The notes under the pieces were generated by a model, which ran no database searches, was not told the origin of the DNA, and saw only the letters and a list, made by a program, of their open reading frames with translations. From Atopobacter sp. AH10 (GTDB lineage: Bacteria; Bacillota; Bacilli; Lactobacillales; Aerococcaceae), in the NCBI RefSeq assembly GCF_003664595.1, contig NZ_QXPZ01000019.1:78550-142549 (forward strand): a DNA stretch of 64,000 nt, read 5' to 3'. Made by a program: the position numbers and the translations under genes. Shown here in pieces: positions 17,053 through 24,794 of this stretch (positions are counted from its first letter, which is position 1; every line of letters begins with the position of its first letter).

Positions 17053-18048
17053 ATGTCTGAATATCACATTGCTGTGGTCAATTCGAGTAGTTTCGGTCAA
17101 TGGTTTCCAACACATATGGAACGTCTTAGGAAGATAGGGCCGGTCAAGCATTTCCGGTTTGATAATCATGTCGATGGTAAGACCCTTGCCAAAGCACTTC
17201 ATGGCTATAACATCATTATTTCGAGCGTGACGCCATTCTTTACTAAAGAATTTTTTGAGGAGAAAGACGAGCTTTTGATCATTTCAAGGCATGGGATAGG
17301 TTTTAACAATATAGACCTTGAAGCGGCGGAAGAACATGGGACAATGGTGACCATCGTGCCTCCTCTAGTCGAAAGGGATGCGGTTGCTGAAAATGCCGTG
17401 ACCAACCTTTTAACACTTATTCGTCAAACCTTGCCTGCTCAAGAAAAAGTTAAGGATGATGCTTGGGCTAGTCGGGCGTCTTTCATGGGGCATAATTTGA
17501 CTGGGAAAACATTTGGTGTTATTGGTTGTGGGAACATAGGCAGTCGGGTCGCCGAAATCTTTAAATATGGGTTTAATGGGCGAGTCCTAGCTTGTGATCC
17601 TAAGTTGAACCTAGAATGGGCAAAAAAACATGGGATCGAGCAGGTGGAATTGGAGCAGTTATTGGCAGAAGCCGATATCATTTCGATGAACGCTTCCTTG
17701 AATGATACGAGTTACCATATCTTAAATGAAGAAGCATTTGACAAATTAGCTAAACCAGTCTATATTACCAATACCGCTAGGGGAGCTTTAATTGATGAAG
17801 AAGCTTTATTAGTGGCTATTGATCAAGGTAAAGTTCTCGGCTTGGCAACGGATGTGATGACAGAAGAACCAGCTTTTAGTAGTCATCCTTATATTGGACA
17901 TGAAAAAATATTAGTAACACCACATACCTCTGCCTATACCTTTGAATGCTTGGAAGGCATGGGAGATAAATGTGTGACTGACGTTGAAACTGTAGTAGCG
18001 GGCGGTCAACCTCAAAATCAGGTTAAAGCTAAAGATGTTGTGAAATAA
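17053..18048 (+). CDS. NAD-dependent D-2-hydroxyacid dehydrogenase
   Basis: A 331-residue protein with the 2-hydroxyacid dehydrogenase layout. It has the Rossmann motif GKTFGVIGCGNIGSRVAEIF, catalytic Arg in NTARGALIDEE, Glu in the TDVMTEEPAF region and His in TPHTSAYT. Probable substrates are 2-keto acids or phosphorylated sugar acids; it could shuttle an epimeric aldonate or reduce a keto-acid by-product. The ATG at 17053 is chosen because GGAG (17041-17044) is 8 bases away; longer starts overlap the aldolase gene. Last gene of the operon. Confidence 0.85.
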   Translation: MSEYHIAVVNSSSFGQWFPTHMERLRKIGPVKHFRFDNHVDGKTLAKALHGYNIIISSVTPFFTKEFFEEKDELLIISRHGIGFNNIDLEAAEEHGTMVTIVPPLVERDAVAENAVTNLLTLIRQTLPAQEKVKDDAWASRASFMGHNLTGKTFGVIGCGNIGSRVAEIFKYGFNGRVLACDPKLNLEWAKKHGIEQVELEQLLAEADIISMNASLNDTSYHILNEEAFDKLAKPVYITNTARGALIDEEALLVAIDQGKVLGLATDVMTEEPAFSSHPYIGHEKILVTPHTSAYTFECLEGMGDKCVTDVETVVAGGQPQNQVKAKDVVK

Positions 18049-18281
18049 AGCAGGTCTACAGAAAAAAGCTAGCCTGTTTTGATTAAAAAAATCAGAGAAT
18101 GGCTAACTTATATATGAAACTTAAGGTAAAATTGGCTAGCTACTGGCTGATTCGACTGAGTTTTAAAAGAGGATGAATAAGTGATTAAGCTTGATGAGCT
18201 TATAGATCTGATCATTCTAAGTATTTAGAGGCATAGTAAATCTGATGCCTTGAAGGATCCGTAAAATAGTTCGAACAGTTT

Positions 18282-18318
18282 AAGTGTTGATGACTCCCTA
18301 GTTATCAACACTTTCTTT
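18282..18318 (+). terminator. Intrinsic terminator downstream of the sugar-acid operon
   Basis: AAGTGTTGAT / ATCAACACTT arms with a 12-base loop, followed by TCTTT. In the 18049-18422 gap the rest is AT-rich DNA with a promoter at its end. Confidence 0.75.
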
Positions 18319-18347
18319 ATAAAGTATATCTGAATAGGAGAAGAGGA

Positions 18348-18376
18348 TTGACAATAAACTTCGTATAACTTTACTA
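18348..18376 (+). promoter_or_regulatory. Promoter of the HAD gene at 18423
   Basis: TTGACA (18348-18353) lies 17 bases from a -10-like TTACTA (18371-18376), with a start codon about 45 bases further on. Confidence 0.5.
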
Positions 18377-18422
18377 GAAAGTTGTGAAACAAGACTATTT
18401 TTAGAAGAGGAGGAAAAGCTTA

Positions 18423-19067
18423 ATGGTTCAAGTAGCTATTTTTGATTTAGATGGTTTGTTGGTAGATACAGAGCTCATTTCTTGGAAAGTTTATCAAGAG
18501 GTTTTGAAAGAAAGTCATCAGACCATGACTAAGGAAGAGTATGCAGAATATTATAGTGGAGTTAGTCATGAAAACAATGTGAAGAGGTTAAAAGAAAGCT
18601 ACCAGTTAGAAGATTCTATTGAGCTATTGGATAAAAAGTCTAGTGAATTAGAAAAGAAGTTAATTCAAGAAGGAGTAGACTTGAAAAAGGGAGCCAAAGA
18701 ACTCCTTCGTTATTTAAAGTCAAAAGGATTTTTACTAGCCTTAGCAAGTTCAAGTACGCCTGATCGAGCGGAGACTATTCTCAATCAACATCAGCTTGTT
18801 CATTACTTCGATTGCTTTGTATTTGGACAAGAAGTAGTTAAGGGGAAACCCTATCCTGATATCTTTTTAAAGGCTTGCCAAAAATTAGGCGCAGGAGTTA
18901 AAGAAGCTATTGTATTTGAAGATAGTGATGCTGGAATTCGAGCTGCATTTTCTGCTGGCATTCCTGTTATTTGTATCCCGGATTTGAAAGAACCGGCTAA
19001 GGAAATAAGAGAGTTGACAGAGGCTATTTATCCCAATTTACTTGAGGCGATGACTTATTTTGAATAG
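18423..19067 (+). CDS. HAD-superfamily hydrolase (beta-phosphoglucomutase-like)
   Basis: A 214-residue HAD enzyme. Motif I is FDLDGLLVDTE, motif II is LALASSSTPDRAE, the motif III Lys is in VKGKPYPDIF, and motif IV is FEDSDAGIRAA. The helical cap (about residues 17-85) places it with sugar-phosphate phosphatases and phosphomutases. AGGAGG precedes the ATG. It follows the sugar-acid operon but has its own promoter. The substrate is unknown. Confidence 0.85.
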   Translation: MVQVAIFDLDGLLVDTELISWKVYQEVLKESHQTMTKEEYAEYYSGVSHENNVKRLKESYQLEDSIELLDKKSSELEKKLIQEGVDLKKGAKELLRYLKSKGFLLALASSSTPDRAETILNQHQLVHYFDCFVFGQEVVKGKPYPDIFLKACQKLGAGVKEAIVFEDSDAGIRAAFSAGIPVICIPDLKEPAKEIRELTEAIYPNLLEAMTYFE

Positions 19068-19148
19068 TTTCCTTTAGAGGAGAATTCGGATGTGCCTTTT
19101 TATTTATACGTAGTTGTTGGTGAATGTAAGCAATGATGAATATAAAAC

Positions 19149-19345
19149 TCAGTCTGACCGAACTGGAGGAAAGAGTCCTTCATCGGGAGCAGCGTAAAAG
19201 GAAGTCAAGCGAATTACTTGCTGTGCCGAAAGGCTTACAGCAAGTTTGAGACTGACTAGCTGGGAGACCAAGGCTCCCAGTGGTCCCGCTGCATTTTCCC
19301 GGATGAAGGTAACTCTTATCCGAAAGAATCGGTCATTTTTGTGCT
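19149..19345 (+). ncRNA. Candidate structured RNA (three-way junction), unassigned class
   Basis: The GC content rises locally and long-range pairing is evident. AGAGT-CCTTCATC-GGGA-GCAGCG (19172-19194) pairs with CGCTGC...CCCG-GATGAAG...ACTCT (19287-19316). Inside are a GAAA-capped hairpin (19216-19245, ACTTGCTGT/ACAGCAAGT), an AGTCA/TGACT stem and the hairpin CTGGGAG...CTCCCAG (19260-19280). TCAGTCT at 19149-19155 can instead pair with AGACTGA near 19250, suggesting a switch. A small CCGA...TCGG hairpin followed by TCATTTTT comes next. It lies about 400 bases before the C-S lyase gene. It matches no riboswitch class I could recall. Confidence 0.4.
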
Positions 19346-19612
19346 TTATATTACATGTACAGACAACCGTCTGTCTCTTTCACCAACAACAAAAAGTTGT
19401 CAGCGCTTTATTTTATGGATGGAAAAAATTATTCATCTCTTCTATACTGAAGTTGACGAATAAGAGGGAAAAAGCAGGAGGAAAACTACTGGCAGTACCC
19501 CTTTTTCTAAGTATAAGAAATAATTGATGAAAAACTTTTTATAAAGAGGTATTATAGTGGATAAGACTAACTTGAAGAAGTATAGTCGATAAAATCATTT
19601 TTAAAATAGGGA

Positions 19613-19687
19613 AATAGAGGGGATCATTCTCTGCCGTAGAACGAGAGGTTAGGGTGATATCTCGATCAAGCAGGGACAGCCTCTATT
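19613..19687 (+). promoter_or_regulatory. Possible folded 5' leader of the C-S lyase gene
   Basis: AATAGAGG (19613-19620) is complementary to CCTCTATT (19680-19687) and encloses smaller stems such as CTCT/AGAG. The pairing lies just upstream of the MalY-like start, within the long non-coding 19068-19739 region. No known riboswitch motif is recognised. Confidence 0.25.
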
Positions 19688-19739
19688 GCTCATTGATCGT
19701 TGCCTGTCAATTGATGAAGCAAGAAAAGGAGGGAATCAA

Positions 19740-20972
19740 ATGGAAGAAAAAGAATTTTTGGATAAGTATTTAACAGATAGAAGGAATACTTCATGTCTTA
19801 AATGGGATTATCTTAACACACGTTATGGCGAAAAGGATTTATGGCCAATGTGGGTTGCTGATATGGAGTTTAAAAGTCCGGATGGCGTTATTGAGGCTCT
19901 AAAGAGGCGGGTGGATCATGGCGTATTTGGCTATAGCTTTTGTTGGGATAGTTACTATGAAGCCTACTCCAATTGGATGGAGGAAAACTTTAATTATCCG
20001 ATAAAGAGTGATTGGGTTAGAACTTCTGTTGGGGTTGTGCCAGCCTTGTATTGGTTTATCCATTGCTTTACTGAGGAAGAGGATGGTGTTTTGATTATGC
20101 CACCCGTCTATTATCCTTTTCATCAATGTATTACGGATACCAATAGAAAGAAAGTACTGGTGGATTTGATCCATCAAGACAATCAATATGCCATTGATTA
20201 TGCAAAGGTAGAAGAAAAGATTCAAGAAGAGAAGGTTAAACTGCTCATTTTCTGTTCGCCACACAATCCTGCTTCTAGAGTATGGAAAGAGGAGGAGTTG
20301 GATAGATTATTTGCTATTTGCCAAAGACACGGTGTTTTAATTGTGAGCGATGAAATTCATCAAGATTTCACCTTTAATGGTCACCAGCATACACCAGCTC
20401 CAAGGGTTCATGATGGGAAATATAAAGATCAAATAATCTTAGTGAATGCTGCGTCTAAAACCTTTAATCTTGCTGGCTTAGTTCATTCAAATATCGTGAT
20501 TGAAAACGAGGAGCTAAGACTACAGTTTGATGATTATCAAAAATCTCATGTGCCGATGGAGGTCAATATTTTGGGTCATTTAGCGACTGAAGAGGCCTAT
20601 CGCCATGGGAAAGACTGGCTCAAGGCACTCAAGGGTGTCATTTGGTCTAATTATCTTTACCTCAAAGAAAGCATTGAAAGAGAATTGCCAGAAGTAAAAG
20701 TAGCCGATTTACAAGGGACTTATTTGCCGATGATCGATCTGTCTCATCTCATTGATACAGAAGGGGATGAAAAGGTTATTGTCAATAACATGCCAGTTCC
20801 TAAGAAGTTAAAGCATTTTGTTCAAGACAAGTGTCGACTGGCAGTGGATTATGGCGCTTGGTTTGGCGATGCTTATCAAGGTTACATTCGCTTCAATTTG
20901 GCCACAGATCCTCAAATTGTCAAAAAAGTTGTTGATACGCTCATTAGTCAGGCCAAAGAATTGAAGGCATAG
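19740..20972 (+). CDS. MalY/PatB-family aminotransferase (cystathionine beta-lyase type)
   Basis: A 410-residue PLP fold-type I enzyme. The substrate-side motif MWVADMEFKSPDGV, CSPHNPASRVW, the acidic PLP contact in VSDEIHQDFTF, and the Schiff-base Lys in VNAASKTFNLAGL are all present. MalY/PatB proteins cleave C-S bonds of cystathionine or cysteine conjugates. The NhaC-type antiporter follows, a pairing that suggests methionine/cysteine metabolism. The ATG at 19740 is chosen with AAAAGGAGGG upstream; longer starts add non-family sequence. Confidence 0.88.
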   Translation: MEEKEFLDKYLTDRRNTSCLKWDYLNTRYGEKDLWPMWVADMEFKSPDGVIEALKRRVDHGVFGYSFCWDSYYEAYSNWMEENFNYPIKSDWVRTSVGVVPALYWFIHCFTEEEDGVLIMPPVYYPFHQCITDTNRKKVLVDLIHQDNQYAIDYAKVEEKIQEEKVKLLIFCSPHNPASRVWKEEELDRLFAICQRHGVLIVSDEIHQDFTFNGHQHTPAPRVHDGKYKDQIILVNAASKTFNLAGLVHSNIVIENEELRLQFDDYQKSHVPMEVNILGHLATEEAYRHGKDWLKALKGVIWSNYLYLKESIERELPEVKVADLQGTYLPMIDLSHLIDTEGDEKVIVNNMPVPKKLKHFVQDKCRLAVDYGAWFGDAYQGYIRFNLATDPQIVKKVVDTLISQAKELKA

Positions 20973-21047
20973 ACTAGGTGTTAGCAATTCGTCGTAACCC
21001 TTGTCGAATGAATTTATTCACAATAGCAGAAAGTAAGGGAGGATGTT

Positions 21048-22373
21048 ATGGAAAAAACGAAAAAACTGGATTATTGGGCATTTTTACCACTGATCATTTT
21101 TTTAGCGATTTATGTCGGTGTCGGTTTATTTATGGTTCTACGAGGGGTTGAAGACCCTTTTAAGCAATTTCCAAGGCATGTGGCGCTTTTAGTCGGATTA
21201 GCTGTAGCACTCTTGTTGGAAAGAGAAACCCCTATTGGTAAAAAAATTGATATTTTGTGTGAACATATGGGTAATTCTGGAGTGATGATGATTGTCCTCA
21301 TTTATTTATTGGCTGGAGGTTTTCAAGGAGCAGCTGCTTCTATGGGAGGTAAAGATTCCGTTGTCAATTTCTGCTTAAATCATATTCCAGCCCAGTTTTT
21401 GGTTCCAGGTATCTTTTTGATGGGGGCTTTTATATCGACGTCAATTGGGACATCTATGGGGACAGTAGCTGCTTTGGCGCCAGTTGCCCTTAGTGTCGCC
21501 CAAGGAGCACATTTGAATGTCCCATTGACCTGTGCAGCTGTTATTGGTGGGGCTTATTTTGGGGATAACCTCTCTATGATCTCGGATACGACTATTTCTG
21601 CGACACAAGGTGTAGGGGCAGAAATGAAAGATAAATTCAAAATGAACTTTTATATTGCTCTTCCAGCTGCTATTGTCGCAACTCTCCTTTATGGTATTTT
21701 AGGAGGATCTGCTGGAATAGTGGATAAACCATCTTATGATTTTATTCAAATCGTTCCTTATATCTTGGTATTGGTCACAGCACTAGTGGGAATGAATGTG
21801 GTCTTAGTCTTGTTTTTAGGGATTGTCGTTGCTGGTGTGATCGGTTTAGTTCAAGGGCATGTGACTTTTATTGGCTATGTTCAGGCAACTGGCGAGGGAA
21901 TGGCGGATATGTTTAGTATCAGTATCGTTGCCATCTTGATTTCTGGGATGATTGGTTTAGTGAAATACTACGGAGGGGTGGAATGGTTAGTCAAGTCGAT
22001 TACTAACCGAATCCATACGAGACGTGGAGCAGAGTACGGGATTTCTTTTCTATCAGGTATTTTGTCGGCAGCCTTGATTAACAATACTATCGCCATTATT
22101 ATTGCTGCACCAATGGCTAAAGAAATAGGTCAAAAATTCAAGATTGCGCCTAAACGCTTGGCCTCATTATTAGATATATTTGCCTGTGCCTTTATTGCTT
22201 TAATGCCTCATGATGGTGGGATGCTGATGGTGACAGGTCTAACTAAAGTTTCACCACTTGAAGTATTAAAATATTCCTTCTATTTCTTTGCACTGATCAT
22301 AGCTAGTCTATTAACGATACATTTTGGGCTTTTACGGACGAAAGAGGAAAAAGAAAGTCTGGTTCAAAACTAG
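21048..22373 (+). CDS. NhaC-family Na+/H+ antiporter-like transporter
   Basis: A 441-residue membrane protein with about 11-12 helices. Typical NhaC/MleN elements are ISTSIGTSMGTVAALAPVA, GGAYFGDNLSMISDTTISA and a C-terminal half with AALINNTIAIIIAAPMAKEI. Family members exchange Na+/H+ or a metabolite; some Firmicute members next to sulfur amino acid genes are predicted amino acid transporters, so methionine is possible here. AAGGGAGG precedes the ATG; it lies 75 bases after the C-S lyase gene. Confidence 0.85.
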   Translation: MEKTKKLDYWAFLPLIIFLAIYVGVGLFMVLRGVEDPFKQFPRHVALLVGLAVALLLERETPIGKKIDILCEHMGNSGVMMIVLIYLLAGGFQGAAASMGGKDSVVNFCLNHIPAQFLVPGIFLMGAFISTSIGTSMGTVAALAPVALSVAQGAHLNVPLTCAAVIGGAYFGDNLSMISDTTISATQGVGAEMKDKFKMNFYIALPAAIVATLLYGILGGSAGIVDKPSYDFIQIVPYILVLVTALVGMNVVLVLFLGIVVAGVIGLVQGHVTFIGYVQATGEGMADMFSISIVAILISGMIGLVKYYGGVEWLVKSITNRIHTRRGAEYGISFLSGILSAALINNTIAIIIAAPMAKEIGQKFKIAPKRLASLLDIFACAFIALMPHDGGMLMVTGLTKVSPLEVLKYSFYFFALIIASLLTIHFGLLRTKEEKESLVQN

Positions 22374-22486
22374 TTAATTGCTCGTAAAGTACGGAGGCAG
22401 TGCTAGTGGGAAAATAATTCAAAATGAAAAAGCGAGTATAAATGCTCCTGTCTGTGACACTTAAAAAAGTGAGGCTCTATACTTAG

Positions 22487-22558
22487 TACTGACTGTGATA
22501 CTTAAAAATTGGAAAAGCGAGTATAAATGTTGATAGAACAACGTTTATACTCGCTTTA
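22487..22558 (+). repeat. Dispersed intergenic repeat, copy 1, with terminator hairpin
   Basis: AAAGCGAGTATAAATGTTG and CAACGTTTATACTCGCTTT form a strong bidirectional hairpin, preceded by CTGACTGTGATACTTAAAAA. The whole unit recurs in opposite orientation at 29356-29429. A decayed partial copy lies at about 22427-22480. Confidence 0.7.
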
Positions 22559-22666
22559 ATGTTGGGCTGGTTACTGGATAATTTTTCTTATAGGGTTATA
22601 GGGTAAGGAGAGCAATTCACCCCTTGTATGAGATGAACTGATGAAGCAAAATACATAGCTATGGAC

Positions 22667-24571
22667 TTAGAAAGCTCCACCGCCACCGCCTCCACCAGAG
22701 CCAAAGGATGAACCACTAGAGAATCCACCGCCAAAGCCAGAAGAATTGTCGCCAGAATAGTTATCTGAAGAAGAAACAACCGACTGGGCGGTATGGTAAC
22801 CCTTGTTGATGCTTTGGTTGAATAAGATATAGTCGACACTTGGGTTTGTTGTGACAACAGCCAAGTTACTTTCCGCTAAAACATCTTCTGGGAAGACATG
22901 AGAGAGTTCTTTGGCCACTTGTTTGGCTTGACCCAGTACGAGAGCATAAACGAGGTATTGTTCCCATATGATCAAGGATTGGTGTTTGGCTCGGTCGAGA
23001 TGGGCTATGTCCTTGAGCATTTGTTGGAAGGCTTGCCACTTGTTTTTCTCATATTTCCCCTTAGCAGTTAAATGTTGACTGAGTGGAAGGAAAAGAAAGA
23101 TTAGCTGTAAAAGGGAGAGGATGAAGAGGCTTAGATGGATTTTTGTAAAGAAAGTATTGCTTGCTATAGTGTAGAAAATTAAGTAGAGCACTTCTACTAT
23201 TAGCAGTATGCCAGATAGAATTTTAAAGAGAAGGATCCCTCTTTCGGCCTGATCACTAGCTGAACGGACATAGTCTAATTCTTGCATCTCTTTGTCGGCT
23301 TTTTCTGCAATTTGATCCAGCTGGTTTAGGTAGCTCCTAGCCTTTTGCCTAGCATAATGTTTTATATTGGCAGTGGTCACCGTATGCTCTTTACCAATTT
23401 TTTGAAAGAGTAAATTGAGAACAGCTTGTTCAACTGCAGGTAATTTTTCGCTAGAGTTAGGTCTCTTTAATAAGTTCATCCGGAATTCTTTGCCTGCTTT
23501 TTTAGATCGCTTGGCACCTTTTGGAGTATAACTTTCCATACTCATCCAATTCTTTCGGACGAGATTGAGTACTACGGAAGATAAAAGATTACCATCAAGG
23601 GGCATGTCATAGAGACCAACGCCTAAGCTAATAGGGTTAAGGTCTGATGGAGGTTCAAACAAGTGTTGAGGAATATGGGGGAAATCTTTTAGAGCATGTC
23701 TTCGATAATTTCTTAACCAAGCGAGGAAAGCAAAAGCAGGAAGAACTAGAAAGCTTAGACCAGCAATTAAGATTTGACTGATCTGCTTTAGCTTTTGTAA
23801 GAATCTTTGCCGTTTTTGTGCAGCTCTTTTGTCTGCTTCAACCAAGGCTTTTTCTGCTTTTAGAATCTGATGGAATTTATCCTGATCCTTGATGTTTTTA
23901 TTTTGTGGCACTAAATAAGTTGGGAAAAGAACATGGGCTTCTAAAAATTGCCCTTTTGGATTATGGGGAAGGGTCATTATCACCGTTTGACGATCTTTTC
24001 CCCGCTTAATGCGACCATTTGGATCACCATGCCCAAAAACACGGAATTTATCCAAGTCATCTTCAGTTACGGCTTGTGGGAGTTTTATAGTGGCAGTAAT
24101 GTTTTGAAGAGAATTTTCCCACTGCGATCCAATCAGTCGGCGATTCAATTCTGCCGTGTCTCTGTATGAGGTGATGAGGTAGGGCAAGCGATAAGTGACG
24201 AGTAAGGTCACTTGATCATTTTTCCCAGGATAAAAAATTTTATAGCGCCACATACCTTGGGAGTTTTCTTTTGTATAGCTTCCTGTAGCCTTTGAATCGG
24301 CTTCTTTTACCTCTGTTTGATTCACTTTAAAGCGGACATTTTCGGGTTCTTGGTAAAGATGAGTGGGATCGAGCTGATAGATTAATCCCTTGTGCGATCC
24401 GCTAAACTGATAGCGGTAGGACTCTTTTACTTCAGCTGTCCCATCAGATTGTATTATATAATCAATATTTACTTGATCAATCTTGTAAGAAACGGCTAAA
24501 AGACTGGAGTTGAAGCTCAAGAAGGCAACAAATCCGACAAATAGACTGATCCATAATTGACGAATTTTCAT
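22667..24571 (-). CDS. DUF2207 membrane protein with glycine-rich C-terminus
   Basis: A 634-residue protein. Signal peptide (about residues 1-27), then an extracytoplasmic DUF2207 region (YKIDQVNIDYIIQSDGTAEV, later RYQFSGSHKGLIYQL), a membrane helix near residues 270-285, a cytoplasmic portion, a helix pair near 445-490, and a terminal run of Gly/Ser ending GGGGGGGAF. The family is widespread but of unknown function. The start ATG has AAAGGGGAAAG upstream. It is followed, in its direction, by the dispersed repeat and upstream by a tandem repeat. Confidence 0.85.
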   Translation of the reverse strand: MKIRQLWISLFVGFVAFLSFNSSLLAVSYKIDQVNIDYIIQSDGTAEVKESYRYQFSGSHKGLIYQLDPTHLYQEPENVRFKVNQTEVKEADSKATGSYTKENSQGMWRYKIFYPGKNDQVTLLVTYRLPYLITSYRDTAELNRRLIGSQWENSLQNITATIKLPQAVTEDDLDKFRVFGHGDPNGRIKRGKDRQTVIMTLPHNPKGQFLEAHVLFPTYLVPQNKNIKDQDKFHQILKAEKALVEADKRAAQKRQRFLQKLKQISQILIAGLSFLVLPAFAFLAWLRNYRRHALKDFPHIPQHLFEPPSDLNPISLGVGLYDMPLDGNLLSSVVLNLVRKNWMSMESYTPKGAKRSKKAGKEFRMNLLKRPNSSEKLPAVEQAVLNLLFQKIGKEHTVTTANIKHYARQKARSYLNQLDQIAEKADKEMQELDYVRSASDQAERGILLFKILSGILLIVEVLYLIFYTIASNTFFTKIHLSLFILSLLQLIFLFLPLSQHLTAKGKYEKNKWQAFQQMLKDIAHLDRAKHQSLIIWEQYLVYALVLGQAKQVAKELSHVFPEDVLAESNLAVVTTNPSVDYILFNQSINKGYHTAQSVVSSSDNYSGDNSSGFGGGFSSGSSFGSGGGGGGGAF

Positions 24572-24614
24572 AAGTTCAGCTTTCCCCTTTCTATTGATTT
24601 TAGCCTTTCTAAAT

Positions 24615-24794
24615 GAATAGTTTTCATGATTAAGGAAGGCTATTCCCTAAATGAATAGCTCTCGTGAGCATGGGCGATCTATTCCCGACAGAATAGTTTT
24701 CATGATGAAGGGATGTCGGTTGCCTAACTGAATAATTTTCATGAGTCGAGGAGGCCAGTTTCCTGATAGAGTATTTCTTGTGATGAAGGAGAGG
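24615..24794. repeat. Degenerate 38-39 bp tandem repeats between two minus-strand genes
   Basis: GAATAG(T/C)TTTCATGA-like units begin at 24615, 24653, 24691, 24730 and 24769, each also carrying a AAGGAGGCTATTTCC-like segment. Copies have diverged by several substitutions. No coding potential is seen. Confidence 0.65.

Noticed and set aside
16407..18048. Annotating the hydroxyacid dehydrogenase as specifically phosphoglycerate dehydrogenase
   Set aside because: Fold and catalytic residues fit the wider family only; the operon gives no support for serine synthesis.
19149..19345. T-box leader, from CCCAGTGGTCCCGC resembling the T-box sequence
   Set aside because: The match to TGGNACCGCG has a mismatch, no specifier loop or AGUA-type stem I motifs were found, and the segment is better explained by pairing in the long closing stem.
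19246..19527. A 93-codon plus-strand open frame
   Set aside because: It overlaps the predicted structured RNA, has no ribosome site and no family-like sequence.
23948..24169. Plus-strand frame inside the DUF2207 gene
   Set aside because: Shadow of the long minus-strand coding sequence, no independent support.
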